Positions 8,725 to 19,600 are shown, counted from the stretch's first letter. The stretch is DNA of 42,576 bases from Candidatus Acetatifactor stercoripullorum (GCA_019114005.1 DXGH01000002.1:1-42576); one strand, 5' to 3'. Notes: generated by a model not told the origin, from the sequence alone. Translations and numbers: made by a program.

Positions 8725-8748
8725 TCTACATACTTATTTTAAAGGAAG

Positions 8749-8790
8749 AAAAGCATTGGTTTTCCTGCAAGGGAAAGGCAGTGCTTTTTT
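8749..8790 (+). terminator. Intrinsic terminator after the DUF6465 gene
   Basis: A long imperfect stem (8749-8765 with 8771-8788) closes the loop TGCAA and is followed by a run of T. It separates the DUF6465 gene from the heat-shock promoter. Confidence 0.8.
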
Positions 8791-8832
8791 GATGCTTTAG
8801 ATTTATTTTATAATTATTTTCGCTAAAAGTTG

Positions 8833-8861
8833 TTGACAACATATAGTCTTAGTGATATTTT
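8833..8861 (+). promoter_or_regulatory. Sigma-A promoter of the hrcA operon
   Basis: TTGACA (8833-8838) and TATTTT (8856-8861) are 17 bases apart. The predicted start near 8868 lies just upstream of the CIRCE operator, the usual layout for HrcA control. Confidence 0.8.
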
Positions 8862-8875
8862 AGGTTAAGAGGATG

Positions 8876-8902
8876 TTAGCACTCCTCCTTGTCGAGTGCT
8901 AA
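8876..8902 (+). promoter_or_regulatory. CIRCE operator (HrcA-binding site)
   Basis: A perfect inverted repeat TTAGCACTC-N9-GAGTGCTAA, identical to the CIRCE consensus, lies between the promoter and hrcA. HrcA bound here represses the operon and is released on heat shock when GroEL is occupied, so the operon is autoregulated. A short stem (8948-8963) follows just ahead of the hrcA ribosome site. Confidence 0.97.
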
Positions 8903-8976
8903 CAACTGGCAAAAAGTTTGAAAGCACCTTTCAAATAATGAATGGATGTCCGTTTTAGCGGACGAGGAGGATAGGA

Positions 8977-10002
8977 ATGCAGTTAGATGAGAGAAAGACA
9001 AAAATCCTGCAGGCCATTATCCGTAATTATCTTGAGACAGGAGAACCGGTGGGCAGCAGAACCATTTCAAAGGACACCGACCTGAATCTAAGCTCCGCAA
9101 CCATCCGGAACGAAATGGCGGATTTGGAGGAAATGGGATATATTCTCCAGCCGCACACTTCGGCGGGCAGGATACCTTCCGACAAAGGCTACCGTTTTTA
9201 CGTGGATACCATGATGGCCGAGAAGGAGCGCGAGGTGGTGGAGATGAAGGATATGCTGGTGGAAAGGCAGGACAAAATGGAAACCCTGCTTAAGCAGGTG
9301 GCTAAGGTTCTGGCCCAGAACACACAGTATGCAACTATGATATCCGCCCCTTCCACCCATCGCAACAAGGTGAAATTTGTGCAGCTGTCCCGGGTGGATG
9401 CCGCTCATATTCTGGCGGTGATCGTGGTGGAGGGAAATGTAGTAAAAAACAATATTCTTTCCGTGGATCAGGAGCTGGACGATGAGACGCTGCTGAAATT
9501 AAATATTTTGCTGAACACCCATCTGAATGGGTTGTCCATAGATGAAATCAATCTGGGAATGATTTCAGACATGAAGCAGCAGGCGGGAATCCACAGCTTT
9601 CTGGTAAGCAGCGTGATTGACGCTGTGGCCGAGGCCATCAGAGCGGAGGAAGACCTGGAGATTTACACAAGCGGTACCAATAATATTTTCCGTTACCCGG
9701 AGCTGGCTGATCAGGAGAGAGCCAGCGAGCTGATTAATACCTTTGAGGAAAAAAATCAGCTGGGGAATTTGGTTATGGATACCCTGGCGGATGAGGAAAA
9801 CACAGGCATTCAGGTGTATATCGGAAACGAGACGCCGGTAAAGAGCATGAAGGACTGCAGCGTGGTCACCGCAACCTATGAAATAGGAGAGGGAATGCGG
9901 GGAACCATAGGAATCATAGGTCCCAAGCGGATGGATTACGATAAGGTGATCCGCACACTCAGGATCATACAGAGCCAGTTGGATGACTTATATAAAAAGT
10001 AG
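8977..10002 (+). CDS. hrcA: Heat-inducible transcription repressor HrcA
   Basis: The 341-residue protein opens with the winged-helix DNA-binding region of HrcA (ERKTKILQAI, EPVGSRTIS, LSSATIRNEMADLEEMGY, HTSAGRIPSDKGYR). It continues with the GAF-like middle domain and the C-terminal GTIGIIGPKRMDY motif. It is full length for the family. It binds the CIRCE site in its own leader. The start ATG 8977 follows GAGGAGG. It is the first gene of the four-gene chaperone operon; grpE follows after 38 bases. Confidence 0.98.
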   Translation: MQLDERKTKILQAIIRNYLETGEPVGSRTISKDTDLNLSSATIRNEMADLEEMGYILQPHTSAGRIPSDKGYRFYVDTMMAEKEREVVEMKDMLVERQDKMETLLKQVAKVLAQNTQYATMISAPSTHRNKVKFVQLSRVDAAHILAVIVVEGNVVKNNILSVDQELDDETLLKLNILLNTHLNGLSIDEINLGMISDMKQQAGIHSFLVSSVIDAVAEAIRAEEDLEIYTSGTNNIFRYPELADQERASELINTFEEKNQLGNLVMDTLADEENTGIQVYIGNETPVKSMKDCSVVTATYEIGEGMRGTIGIIGPKRMDYDKVIRTLRIIQSQLDDLYKK

Positions 10003-10040
10003 AGAAAATGCGGGATAAAGCGCAGAAAGGATAGGTAGAA

Positions 10041-10760
10041 ATGGCAGAGCAGGAAAAGGAAAGGCTGGAGGAGGAAAAAGAGCCTGAAGATGTCTGCGGG
10101 GAACCAAACCCGGCAGATGGTGTGCAGGACGATTCTCCTCAGAATGATAATTCCGGGGGAGGAAATTCCCTGGATGATGATTCCCATGAGTCCAATCCGG
10201 ATGAGGAGGAGACGGATTGGGAAGAGGAGGCAGAGGATACCGCTTCGCGGGCCGGAGACGGCTCCATGACCTGGGCGGAGAAGAAGGCTGCCAAAAAACA
10301 GGCAAAGCAGGAGAAAAAAGCGGACGCCTACAAGGAAAAGATAGATCAGCTGGAGGACCGGGTCAAACGTCAGATGGCGGAGTTTGAAAATTTCCGCAAG
10401 AGGACCGAAAGAGAGAAGCAGGCTATGTTTGAAACAGGAGCCAGAAGCGTCATTGAGAAGATTCTTCCAGTTGTGGATAATTTTGAGAGAGGCCTGGCGA
10501 CGGTGCCGGAGGAAAAAAGGGAGGATCCCTTTGTGGACGGCATGAACCGTGTTTACAAGCAGCTGCTCACAGAGCTTGACAATCTGGGCGTTAAGCCCAT
10601 TGAGGCGGTGGGGTGTGAGTTTGACCCCAATCTGCACAATGCCGTGATGCAGGTGGAGAGTGAGGAGTATGAATCCGGTGTGATCGCACAGGAGCTTCAA
10701 AAGGGTTATACCTACCGGGATACGGTGGTTAGACATAGTATGGTTGCAGTTGTAGAATAA
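10041..10760 (+). CDS. grpE: Nucleotide exchange factor GrpE
   Basis: GrpE releases ADP from DnaK and so drives the chaperone cycle. The 239-residue protein has an unusually long acidic, disordered N-terminal stretch of about 75 residues (many Glu, Asp, Asn and Pro), then a Lys/Ala-rich coiled coil (about 78-125). The conserved core follows: ENFRKRTEREK, VDNFERGL, GVKPIEAVGCEFDPNLHNAVM and the C-terminal YRDTVVRHSMVAV. The core is normal; the long acidic leader is the only oddity and makes the protein longer than typical GrpE. It lies between hrcA and dnaK in the expected order. Confidence 0.97.
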   Translation: MAEQEKERLEEEKEPEDVCGEPNPADGVQDDSPQNDNSGGGNSLDDDSHESNPDEEETDWEEEAEDTASRAGDGSMTWAEKKAAKKQAKQEKKADAYKEKIDQLEDRVKRQMAEFENFRKRTEREKQAMFETGARSVIEKILPVVDNFERGLATVPEEKREDPFVDGMNRVYKQLLTELDNLGVKPIEAVGCEFDPNLHNAVMQVESEEYESGVIAQELQKGYTYRDTVVRHSMVAVVE

Positions 10761-10777
10761 TATAATTTTAGATTTAG

Positions 10778-12670
<1,893 letters not shown>

Positions 12671-12773
12671 ATCCTCATAAAGTCTCCGGCAGCGCAAAAA
12701 GGCGCTTGATTCTAAGACTTGATTATCGTAATAAAGTGTGTTAAATTATATAAGTGTGTTTTGAAACTGGCGG

Positions 12774-12814
12774 GCACAGGGCATAGCGGTCATAGGACCG
12801 CAGATGTCCTGTGC
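12774..12814 (+). other. Long hairpin in the dnaK-dnaJ intergenic region
   Basis: A 41-base imperfect palindrome lies 27 bases before the dnaJ start. The outer stem is GCACAGG/CCTGTGC (12774-12780, 12808-12814), followed by four pairs (12781-12784 with 12804-12807, one a G-U), a small internal loop and an inner stem GCGGTC/GACCGC around the tetraloop ATAG. No U-run follows, so it is not an ordinary terminator. It could mark an mRNA processing site or tune dnaJ relative to dnaK. Confidence 0.65.
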
Positions 12815-12841
12815 AAACCGCATTTTATATGAGGTGTGATT

Positions 12842-14011
12842 ATGGCAGAACAGAAGCGGGATTATTATGAGGTTCTGGGCGTAGATAAAAACGCGGACGA
12901 AGCGGCGATAAAAAAAGCATATCGTGTTCTTGCAAAGAAATATCATCCTGACATGAACCCTGGAGATAAAGAGGCTGAAAAAAAGTTTAAGGAGGCCTCT
13001 GAGGCATATGCGGTTTTGAGTGATCCTGAGAAAAGACGCCAGTACGACCAGTTTGGCCATGCCGCGTTTGACGGCGGCGCCGGCGGAGCCGGAGGCTTTG
13101 ATTTCAGCGGTACTGACTTTAGTGATATATTCAGCGATATTTTTGGCGATTTCTTTGGCGGAGGGCGTTCCAGCAGAACGCGCAGCAACGGCCCTATGAA
13201 GGGAGCGAACCTGCGTACCAGCGTCCGCATCACCTTTGAGGAGGCGGTGTTTGGATGCAAAAAGGAAATAGACCTGACGGTGAAGGAAACCTGTAAGACC
13301 TGTAACGGCAGCGGTGCAAAGCCGGGAACCAGTCCCGAAACCTGTTCCAAGTGCGGCGGCAAGGGCCAGGTGGTATTTACCCAGCAGTCTTTCTTTGGAA
13401 CAGTCCGCAATGTGCAGACCTGTCCGGACTGTCAGGGTACAGGAAAGGTTATTAAGGAAAAATGTCCCGACTGCCGGGGTACCGGATACATTCCCATGCG
13501 CAAGCGCTACTCGGTGGATATTCCCGCAGGTATTGACAACGGACAGTCCACCCGTATGCCCGGCTTGGGCGAGCCCGGCATCAACGGCGGCCCCAGAGGG
13601 GATGTGCTGGTGGAGGTGATTGTGGGAAGGCATCCTATCTTCCAGCGTCAGGACTTCAATATTTACTCAACAGTGCCGGTATCCTTTGCAGTGGCTGCAC
13701 TGGGCGGCGAGATTCTTATCGACACAGTGGACGGCAAGGTCATCTACGACGTGAAGCCGGGCACTCAGACAGATACCAAAGTGCGCTTGAGAGGAAAAGG
13801 CGTTCCCTCCTGGAGAAATAAGGATGTGAGGGGCGATCATTATGTGACCCTGGTGGTACAGGTGCCTGATAAGCTGAGCCATGAGGCCAAGGAGCTGTTG
13901 AGGCAGTTTGACGCCGTCACAGGAGATTCCCTGAACGCTGCAAAAAACGCATCCGGCCAGGAGCAGGGCAGCGAGAACAAGGATGGAAAGAGAAGAAAAT
14001 TCTGGAAATAA
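12842..14011 (+). CDS. dnaJ: Chaperone DnaJ (Hsp40, type I)
   Basis: This 389-residue protein has all type I DnaJ parts in order. The J domain carries the HPD motif ([10 protein letters not shown]). A Gly/Phe-rich linker is followed by a zinc-binding domain of four CxxCxGxG repeats ([32 protein letters not shown]), then the C-terminal peptide-binding domains. It delivers substrates to DnaK and stimulates its ATPase. ATG 12842 is preferred over GTG 12836 because GAGGTG sits five bases upstream of the ATG. It is the last gene of the heat-shock operon. Confidence 0.98.
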   Translation: MAEQKRDYYEVLGVDKNADEAAIKKAYRVLAKKYHPDMNPGDKEAEKKFKEASEAYAVLSDPEKRRQYDQFGHAAFDGGAGGAGGFDFSGTDFSDIFSDIFGDFFGGGRSSRTRSNGPMKGANLRTSVRITFEEAVFGCKKEIDLTVKETCKTCNGSGAKPGTSPETCSKCGGKGQVVFTQQSFFGTVRNVQTCPDCQGTGKVIKEKCPDCRGTGYIPMRKRYSVDIPAGIDNGQSTRMPGLGEPGINGGPRGDVLVEVIVGRHPIFQRQDFNIYSTVPVSFAVAALGGEILIDTVDGKVIYDVKPGTQTDTKVRLRGKGVPSWRNKDVRGDHYVTLVVQVPDKLSHEAKELLRQFDAVTGDSLNAAKNASGQEQGSENKDGKRRKFWK

Positions 14012-14020
14012 GGCTTGCAT

Positions 14021-14050
14021 AGAAGGGACTGCCCCGGCAGTCCCTTCTTT
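14021..14050 (+). terminator. Intrinsic terminator of the hrcA-grpE-dnaK-dnaJ operon
   Basis: A near-perfect palindrome of two 12-base arms (14022-14033 with 14036-14047) is followed by TTTT. It lies ten bases after the dnaJ stop and separates the chaperone operon from the surface-glycan cassette. Confidence 0.9.
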
Positions 14051-14066
14051 TGGCGTCGAGGGAGAC

Positions 14067-15551
14067 ATGGAGAGAAACAGACAAGAATTTCTGGAAATGC
14101 TGTGCAATTTATATGTGACAGCCATACTGGCAGTGCTGCCCTTGTATACAAGAGGAACCTATTACCGGCTGGGGGATGATAAGTACCTGTTGTTTCGAAA
14201 TATTTCACTGGTTTGTGCGGCGGTGTGGCTCTTGTCGGGGATTGCAGCGGGTATTTGGAAGGCTGTGCGCAGAAAAGGACAATTTCCGGATGGCTGCAGC
14301 ATCAGCTCCATGGATATTTTTATGGGGGCTTACGCAGCGGCAGTTTTTCTGTCGTTTTTGTGCAGCCGATACAGGCAGACAGCCTGGAGCGGATACCAGG
14401 ACTGGTACATGGGAGCCCTGACTCAGCTTTTATTTGTATGGATGTATTTCTTCATTTCCAGAAATTACCGGGCAGCAGCGTATCCGATGTATCTCGGGGT
14501 GGGAGCGCTTTTTGCGGTGACGCTCCTTGGACTTTTGAACCGCCTGGACATAGACCCCTTGGGGCTTTTGGCTCCCTTTGGGCCGGGAGACTGGGAATAC
14601 ACCCATATGCTGTCCACAATCGGCAATATTAACTGGCTGTGCGGCTATTATGCTGTTGCCCTCGCTTTTTCTGTAACAGGCTTCTTGTATGGAAAGGGGA
14701 AGGGAAAAATGCTGCTGTGCTACGGTGTCAGTGTACTGTCACTGTTGCTTTTGTGCATTCAGGGCAGCGCCGGGGGCATTGCTGTTGCTTTCGCCTGTGT
14801 GGGGATTACCCTTCTTCTCGGCTGGAAGAAGGAGGAAATTTTTGAAAAAGGTATTTTGCTGGGGGCAGGAACGGCTTTCCTCATGCCTGTGATGGCTGCT
14901 TTGATCTGGCTGTGCCAAAGCAAGGCGTCCCTGCCCGGAGACAGCCGGGTTTATGAGCTGGTCACATGGAGGGGATGGCTTTTTGCAGGGGCAGTGTTTC
15001 TGCTGTTTTACGGCATACAAAAGAGAATGCCCCCTAAAACACAGAGGCTGTTCAGAAGGGGCTGCTCGTTACTGATATGGGCCGGTGCGTTGCTCGCATG
15101 CTTTTGCTATTTAGCATCCATGGACTGGGGGGATGATTGGGGCACTGGCAGAGGAGGTCTGTGGCGGCTGGCCTGGGAGGGTTTTTTGCGGGCTGACTTG
15201 GGACAAAAGCTTGTGGGAGCGGGGCCGGACTGCTTTGCGGAGTACATTTATGACGTGTTCCCGGTTCGCGATATTATTTCTCCCATTGGACACTGGTCGA
15301 ATTCTATTTTTGCCAATGCCCATAATGAGTGGCTTAATCACTTGGTGAATTTGGGATTGGCTGGAGTTTTGGCGTACCTTGGCATTTTCGTTATGGGCCT
15401 TCGGCGTTACAAAGGGATGGCGCTGGGGATATTTGCTCTGACTTTGTATGGAGTGTACTCCTTGATAAGCTTCCAGCAGGTAACCAGCACTCCCCTGTTT
15501 TTTGCTGTATTAGGTATATGTGAAAGCGCACGCCGCAAGGGAAAGCATTGA
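14067..15551 (+). CDS. O-antigen ligase/polymerase-like polytopic membrane protein
   Basis: This 494-residue protein has about a dozen hydrophobic segments. Near the C-terminus a large extracytoplasmic loop contains GRGGLWRLAWEGF and AHNEWLNHLVNLGLAGVLAY, the R-x-W and H-N-x-x-L...G-x-x-G pattern of the Wzy/WaaL (O-antigen ligase) family. Such proteins polymerise or transfer undecaprenyl-linked glycans at the outer face of the membrane. In a Gram-positive the product would be a cell-wall or surface polysaccharide; the substrate is unknown. ATG 14067 follows GAGGGAGAC and lies after the dnaJ terminator; an upstream in-frame ATG at 13983 would overlap dnaJ and its terminator and is rejected. 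It stands at the head of a three-gene cassette between dnaJ and prmA. Confidence 0.78.
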   Translation: MERNRQEFLEMLCNLYVTAILAVLPLYTRGTYYRLGDDKYLLFRNISLVCAAVWLLSGIAAGIWKAVRRKGQFPDGCSISSMDIFMGAYAAAVFLSFLCSRYRQTAWSGYQDWYMGALTQLLFVWMYFFISRNYRAAAYPMYLGVGALFAVTLLGLLNRLDIDPLGLLAPFGPGDWEYTHMLSTIGNINWLCGYYAVALAFSVTGFLYGKGKGKMLLCYGVSVLSLLLLCIQGSAGGIAVAFACVGITLLLGWKKEEIFEKGILLGAGTAFLMPVMAALIWLCQSKASLPGDSRVYELVTWRGWLFAGAVFLLFYGIQKRMPPKTQRLFRRGCSLLIWAGALLACFCYLASMDWGDDWGTGRGGLWRLAWEGFLRADLGQKLVGAGPDCFAEYIYDVFPVRDIISPIGHWSNSIFANAHNEWLNHLVNLGLAGVLAYLGIFVMGLRRYKGMALGIFALTLYGVYSLISFQQVTSTPLFFAVLGICESARRKGKH

Positions 15552-15576
15552 CACGAAAAATAGGGTGGTTTACAAT
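15548..15576 (+). promoter_or_regulatory. Strong sigma-A promoter for the glycosyltransferase gene
   Basis: TTGACA (15548-15553) and TACAAT (15571-15576) are 17 bases apart, one mismatch from consensus. The -35 box overlaps the stop codon of the preceding gene, so the glycosyltransferase and following genes can be transcribed independently of the ligase-like gene. Confidence 0.8.
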
Positions 15577-15612
15577 TCTCATAGAATCAGGAAGAAAGAG
15601 AGAAAAGGACAG

Positions 15613-17079
15613 ATGAACGTATTACAGGGGATGAGGGAAAAACGCAGATGGATTTTGGAGTTGGTTTTATGGGGGACGGTGCTTGCAGTTTTGTTTATTT
15701 TGATTTCCCTTTGCTTTGACCATGGGATTGATTTGGACGAGGCGTATAGCTACCGGACTGTTCATGGCAATGATTTGAAGGGCATTATGGACAACATTTT
15801 GGAGGCCCACGACACAGACATTCCCCTATGGTATTGGGGACTGCGGGTATGGACATGGATATTTGGGGAAAGCTGGTTTGCCTATAAATTGTTTTCTGTA
15901 GCAGGAAGCTTTGCCACTTTGCTTCTGGGCGCCACGGCCGTAAAAAAGGCATGGGGCTATCGGACAGCGCTTTTGTTTATTGTGCCGGCTGGATTGGCTC
16001 CGGCGCTCCTTCATATCGGCGTTAATGTGAGAATGTACTCTTGGACAGTTTTCATTGTGACGGCCTGCGGTATCACAATATATTATCTGGCAAAGGAGCC
16101 GAAGCGCAGGCTTCTTTGGGGAATTTTGTTTCTGCTTACGGTTTCGGGACTTTTTTGTCATTATTTCACTGCTTTTTGCTTTCTGTTCCTCTATCTTTAT
16201 TTATTTCTTGCGCTTTGGAACAGAGACAGGAGAAGCGTCTGGAAGGTATTCGTGTGCGGGATTGCAGCCGTAGCTCCTTTTTGTTGGTGGCTGGTGGTTT
16301 CAGATTTTTTTCATTTGAAAGAGCAGGGGGAAACCCAGGTTGATTTTGGCACCATTGATTTTCAGGAGCTGTTTTCCTTTATTTTTAAAAGCAATATTGA
16401 GCATTCCACACTTTTGGGAATAGGTATTTTGGCGGTGGCCTTTGCAGGGCTTTTCCTTTTGTGGGGCCGTTTTGAAAAAGCGGACAGGAGCTTTGCGCTG
16501 CTTTGCCTTTCTTTGCTGTTGGTCTCATACCTGGTTGCTGCGGTACTGGCTTCTGTATCCAGTCACTTTTTTATATCCCGGCATATCATGCACGGCCTTG
16601 CGCTCATGTGGCTGGGAATTGCCATTGTGCTTTCCCGGATCAATCCGCCGGTTTACATATGTGCGCTGCTTTTTGTGGGTATTATGTCAATGTCCTCCTA
16701 TCGGATATGCTATGCAAACGAGTACACTACAACACCCTATATAGAGGAGACTAAGGCGTTTATCGAAGAGCAGATGGAGCCAGGGGATATTGTGATCTAT
16801 AACTCGGAACCGGCCTTCGACCTTTTGTACGGCTGCTATATGCCGGAACAGACCTTTATTTATTATCCTGAATTGACAGATATTCAGGTATTGGCTGGCA
16901 AAAGAGTGTGGTTCTTTTTATGTAAGCCGGATTTTTTCTCGGAGGAGGTGCAGGAGGTATACGGCATCACCTATGAAAATATGGGGCATTATGGTTTCCA
17001 GATCATAAATGACTGCACAGATTTTGATTTACTGCGGCTGAACATCAAAGGAGCAGAGGAGGGGCACCAGGCGTTATGA
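15613..17079 (+). CDS. GT-C type membrane glycosyltransferase (GT39/ArnT-like)
   Basis: This 488-residue protein has about ten to eleven membrane segments and a soluble C-terminal part. The first extracytoplasmic loop carries DLDEAYSYR, an acidic motif like that of lipid-dependent PMT/ArnT-family transferases, followed by a DIPLWYWGLRVW segment similar to the hPPLYY region of that family. These enzymes use a polyprenyl-phosphate sugar donor on the outer membrane face. Donor and acceptor are unknown. ATG 15613 follows AAAGGAC and lies about 30 bases after the predicted transcription start. It overlaps the next gene in an ATGA. Confidence 0.75.
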   Translation: MNVLQGMREKRRWILELVLWGTVLAVLFILISLCFDHGIDLDEAYSYRTVHGNDLKGIMDNILEAHDTDIPLWYWGLRVWTWIFGESWFAYKLFSVAGSFATLLLGATAVKKAWGYRTALLFIVPAGLAPALLHIGVNVRMYSWTVFIVTACGITIYYLAKEPKRRLLWGILFLLTVSGLFCHYFTAFCFLFLYLYLFLALWNRDRRSVWKVFVCGIAAVAPFCWWLVVSDFFHLKEQGETQVDFGTIDFQELFSFIFKSNIEHSTLLGIGILAVAFAGLFLLWGRFEKADRSFALLCLSLLLVSYLVAAVLASVSSHFFISRHIMHGLALMWLGIAIVLSRINPPVYICALLFVGIMSMSSYRICYANEYTTTPYIEETKAFIEEQMEPGDIVIYNSEPAFDLLYGCYMPEQTFIYYPELTDIQVLAGKRVWFFLCKPDFFSEEVQEVYGITYENMGHYGFQIINDCTDFDLLRLNIKGAEEGHQAL

Positions 17080-17765
17080 GGATGAATATTTTGCAAAAGG
17101 GAATTCTGCTTGTAATGGCCGGATGTATGCTGGCAGTCTGGCCTTTTTGTCTTGTACGGAGGGATGCTGAACAGCGTTCCGGAGACCTGGACCATGCGGT
17201 TACAGAGGAATTGGGGAAGGGGAGCGTTATGGAACAGTCCTTCAGAGCGGAAGAAAGTGTTTTGGACGGACTGGATTTTGTGTTGACCTTTGACGAAAAT
17301 AAGCCACGCAGTGGAAGGCTTTTGTTTCAGCTTTCGAACGAAGGTGGAAAGATATTGCTGGAACAGGAAATTCCTTATTCTCAGGTACCAAATTACAGCT
17401 ATTTTACGGTTCCTGTGAATAAGTGGCTTCGCAAAAATGCAGTTTATCGGTATAGCCTGAAAAATGTAGATATTGAGGACAACCTGCCCAAAGGAGTATA
17501 TACGGTGACAGAGGAGATGCACGCGGCGCCAAACTGCGGTCTGTCCTTGAACAGTGCCGGGCTGGAGGGAGAGGCGCTGACCAGATTTCATTGGAAGGAG
17601 CCTTTGAATTACAAAAATGTATTATCCTTCTGGGCCTTTTTTGGCGTTGTGGGCTTTACACTGTTTGAAGCCGCAGGAAGCATAAAAGGAACAGAGAAAA
17701 GGGACAGACAAAAAAAGAGCAGCAAAAGCAAAAAAAAGGAGGCCGGATTACATGAAGTGGGTTAA
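17076..17765 (+). CDS. Membrane-anchored protein of unknown function, surface glycan cassette
   Basis: The family of this 229-residue protein was not recognised. A hydrophobic segment (about residues 8-27) suggests an N-terminal signal anchor. A polar extracytoplasmic domain of about 150 residues with alternating hydrophobic strands follows (SGRLLFQLSNEGG, YSYFTVPVNKWL), possibly a beta-sandwich. A second membrane segment (about 184-203) precedes a very lysine-rich cytoplasmic tail. It is coupled to the glycosyltransferase gene by an ATGA overlap, and its last 14 bases overlap prmA, whose ribosome site AAAGGAGG lies inside this gene's lysine-rich tail. A role beside the glycosyltransferase is inferred from position only. 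Confidence 0.6.
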   Translation: MRMNILQKGILLVMAGCMLAVWPFCLVRRDAEQRSGDLDHAVTEELGKGSVMEQSFRAEESVLDGLDFVLTFDENKPRSGRLLFQLSNEGGKILLEQEIPYSQVPNYSYFTVPVNKWLRKNAVYRYSLKNVDIEDNLPKGVYTVTEEMHAAPNCGLSLNSAGLEGEALTRFHWKEPLNYKNVLSFWAFFGVVGFTLFEAAGSIKGTEKRDRQKKSSKSKKKEAGLHEVG

Positions 17766-18738
17766 GTTTCGTTTAAAAACGGTTACGGAGGCCGAAGATA
17801 TCATTATCAGCGCACTTTACGACATAGGACTGGAGGGAGCGCAGATTGAGGATAAGGTGCCCCTGACCGCCTTGGAAAAGGAGCAGATGTTTGTAGACAT
17901 TCTCCCGGACGGGCCGGAGGATGACGGGGTTGCCTACCTGAATTTTTTCGTGGAAAAAAAGGATGATGGTTCCCTGGAGCTTTTGGGAGAGAAAACGGAT
18001 GAAGGGACGGTTCTCGCCCGTGTAGAAGAGGAGCTTGCGGAGCTTGCACAGTTTATGGATATCGGAGAAGGAAGTATTACCGTGGAGGAAACCCAGGACA
18101 TAGACTGGATCAATAACTGGAAGCAGTATTTTCATCAGTTTTATATAGACGATATCCTGGTGATTCCCTCTTGGGAGGAGATGAAGGCCCAGGATAAGGA
18201 AAAGCTGGTGCTTCATATTGATCCGGGAACAGCTTTCGGCACCGGGATGCACGAAACCACGCAGCTGTGCATCAGACAGCTGCGCAAGTATGTTACGCCC
18301 CAGACAGAGCTTCTGGACGTGGGAACCGGCAGCGGCATTCTGGCAATTCTTGCCTTGATGTTTGGGGCAAAGCATGCGGTAGGCACGGATTTGGATATCT
18401 GTGCAAAGGAGGCTGTGGCCCAGAATTGTGCGGCAAACGGAATTGATCCCGGGCAGTTTGAGCTGATGATAGGCAATCTGATCACGGACAAGGCCATACG
18501 AGATGCGGCGGGCTATGAGAGGTACGACATTGTTGTGGCAAATATTCTGGCGGATGTGCTGGTGCCGCTGACCCCTGTTATTGTAAAGCATCTGAAAAAG
18601 GGCGGTATTTATATTACCTCGGGTATTATCGACAATAAGGAGCAGACGGTGACGGATGCGGTGAAGGCGGCAGGCCTTGAAGTGCTTGAGGTGAATTATC
18701 AGGGAGAATGGGTGAGTGTCACGGCCCAAAAAAGATAA
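17752..18738 (+). CDS. prmA: Ribosomal protein L11 methyltransferase PrmA
   Basis: The 328-residue protein has the N-terminal PrmA substrate-recognition domain (MKWVKFRLKT) and the conserved WINNWKQYFHQF segment. HIDPGTAFGTGMHETTQLC follows, then the SAM-binding motif LLDVGTGSGILAI and NILADVLVPL. It trimethylates ribosomal protein L11 in the cytoplasm. prmA and rsmE follow dnaJ directly in B. subtilis; here a glycan cassette intervenes and prmA is translationally coupled to its last gene. Confidence 0.96.
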   Translation: MKWVKFRLKTVTEAEDIIISALYDIGLEGAQIEDKVPLTALEKEQMFVDILPDGPEDDGVAYLNFFVEKKDDGSLELLGEKTDEGTVLARVEEELAELAQFMDIGEGSITVEETQDIDWINNWKQYFHQFYIDDILVIPSWEEMKAQDKEKLVLHIDPGTAFGTGMHETTQLCIRQLRKYVTPQTELLDVGTGSGILAILALMFGAKHAVGTDLDICAKEAVAQNCAANGIDPGQFELMIGNLITDKAIRDAAGYERYDIVVANILADVLVPLTPVIVKHLKKGGIYITSGIIDNKEQTVTDAVKAAGLEVLEVNYQGEWVSVTAQKR

Positions 18739-18780
18739 TGGGCAACGCTCTTTCGCAAGGGATAGACAAGGAGAGACAGA

Positions 18781-19524
18781 ATGTACCAGTTTTTTGTAGA
18801 GCCTGGCCAGATTGATGTGGAAAACCGCCGTGTTGTGATTGAGGGCGGGGATGTAAACCATATAAAGAATGTGCTGCGCATGAAGGTGGGAGAGGAGATT
18901 GCTGTAAACAATGGGCAGGATGGAAGGGAGTACCGCTGCGGCATTGTGTCCCTTCATGAGGACAGGATTATCTGCCAGCTGCGTTTTATCAAGGAGGACA
19001 GCGTGGAGCTCCCGGTGAAGGTCTATTTGTTCCAGGGGCTTCCCAAGGGGGACAAGATGGAGCTTGTCATTCAGAAGGCTGTGGAACTGGGGGCGCATGC
19101 AGTCATACCGGTGGCGGCAAAACGCTGCGTGGTCAGGCTGGATGAAAAAAAGGCAAGGGCAAAGGTTCTGCGCTGGCAAGGCATTGCCCAGGCGGCGGCA
19201 AAGCAGAGCAGGCGGGGAATCATCCCGGCAGTATCAGAAGTGATGTCCTTTGAAGGGGCGGTGAAGCTTGCATCCTCCATGGACGTAAAGCTGATTCCTT
19301 ATGAGCTTGCACAGGACATGGACAAAACCAGACAGCTGATAGAAAGCCTGAAGCCCGGCCAGAGCGCGGCAGTCTTTATCGGGCCGGAGGGAGGCTTTGA
19401 AGAGCAGGAGGTGGAGCTTGCGAAAGAGGCGGGCATTGTGCCTGTGACTTTGGGGAAGCGGATTCTGCGCACGGAGACGGCCGGACTTGCGGTGATGGCC
19501 TGGATTATGTACCAATGCCAGTGA
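18781..19524 (+). CDS. rsmE: 16S rRNA (uracil1498-N3)-methyltransferase RsmE
   Basis: This 247-residue SPOUT-class enzyme has the family hallmarks: GDVNHIKNVLRMKVG near the N-terminus, QGLPKGDKMELVIQKAVELG in the middle, and the knot motif IGPEGGFEEQEVELA followed by LGKRILRTETAGLAVMAW. It methylates U1498 of 16S rRNA. It lies 42 bases after prmA, as in many Firmicutes. Confidence 0.96.
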   Translation: MYQFFVEPGQIDVENRRVVIEGGDVNHIKNVLRMKVGEEIAVNNGQDGREYRCGIVSLHEDRIICQLRFIKEDSVELPVKVYLFQGLPKGDKMELVIQKAVELGAHAVIPVAAKRCVVRLDEKKARAKVLRWQGIAQAAAKQSRRGIIPAVSEVMSFEGAVKLASSMDVKLIPYELAQDMDKTRQLIESLKPGQSAAVFIGPEGGFEEQEVELAKEAGIVPVTLGKRILRTETAGLAVMAWIMYQCQ

Positions 19525-19600
19525 GGGATGCTGGCAGAGAGGCATGTCTTTGCATATAGTAAAGAATAGGATACCAAAAAAAGATAAGAGGAGATTGTAG

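Noticed and set aside
12719..12752. Secondary promoter for dnaJ
   Set aside because: TTGATT and a TATATA/TATAAG box are present but the spacing is about 22 bases, too long for a confident call.
17773..19179. A 468-codon open frame on the minus strand opposite prmA and rsmE
   Set aside because: It spans two confirmed genes in antisense and has a composition typical of a reverse-complement shadow (many His, Leu and Cys).
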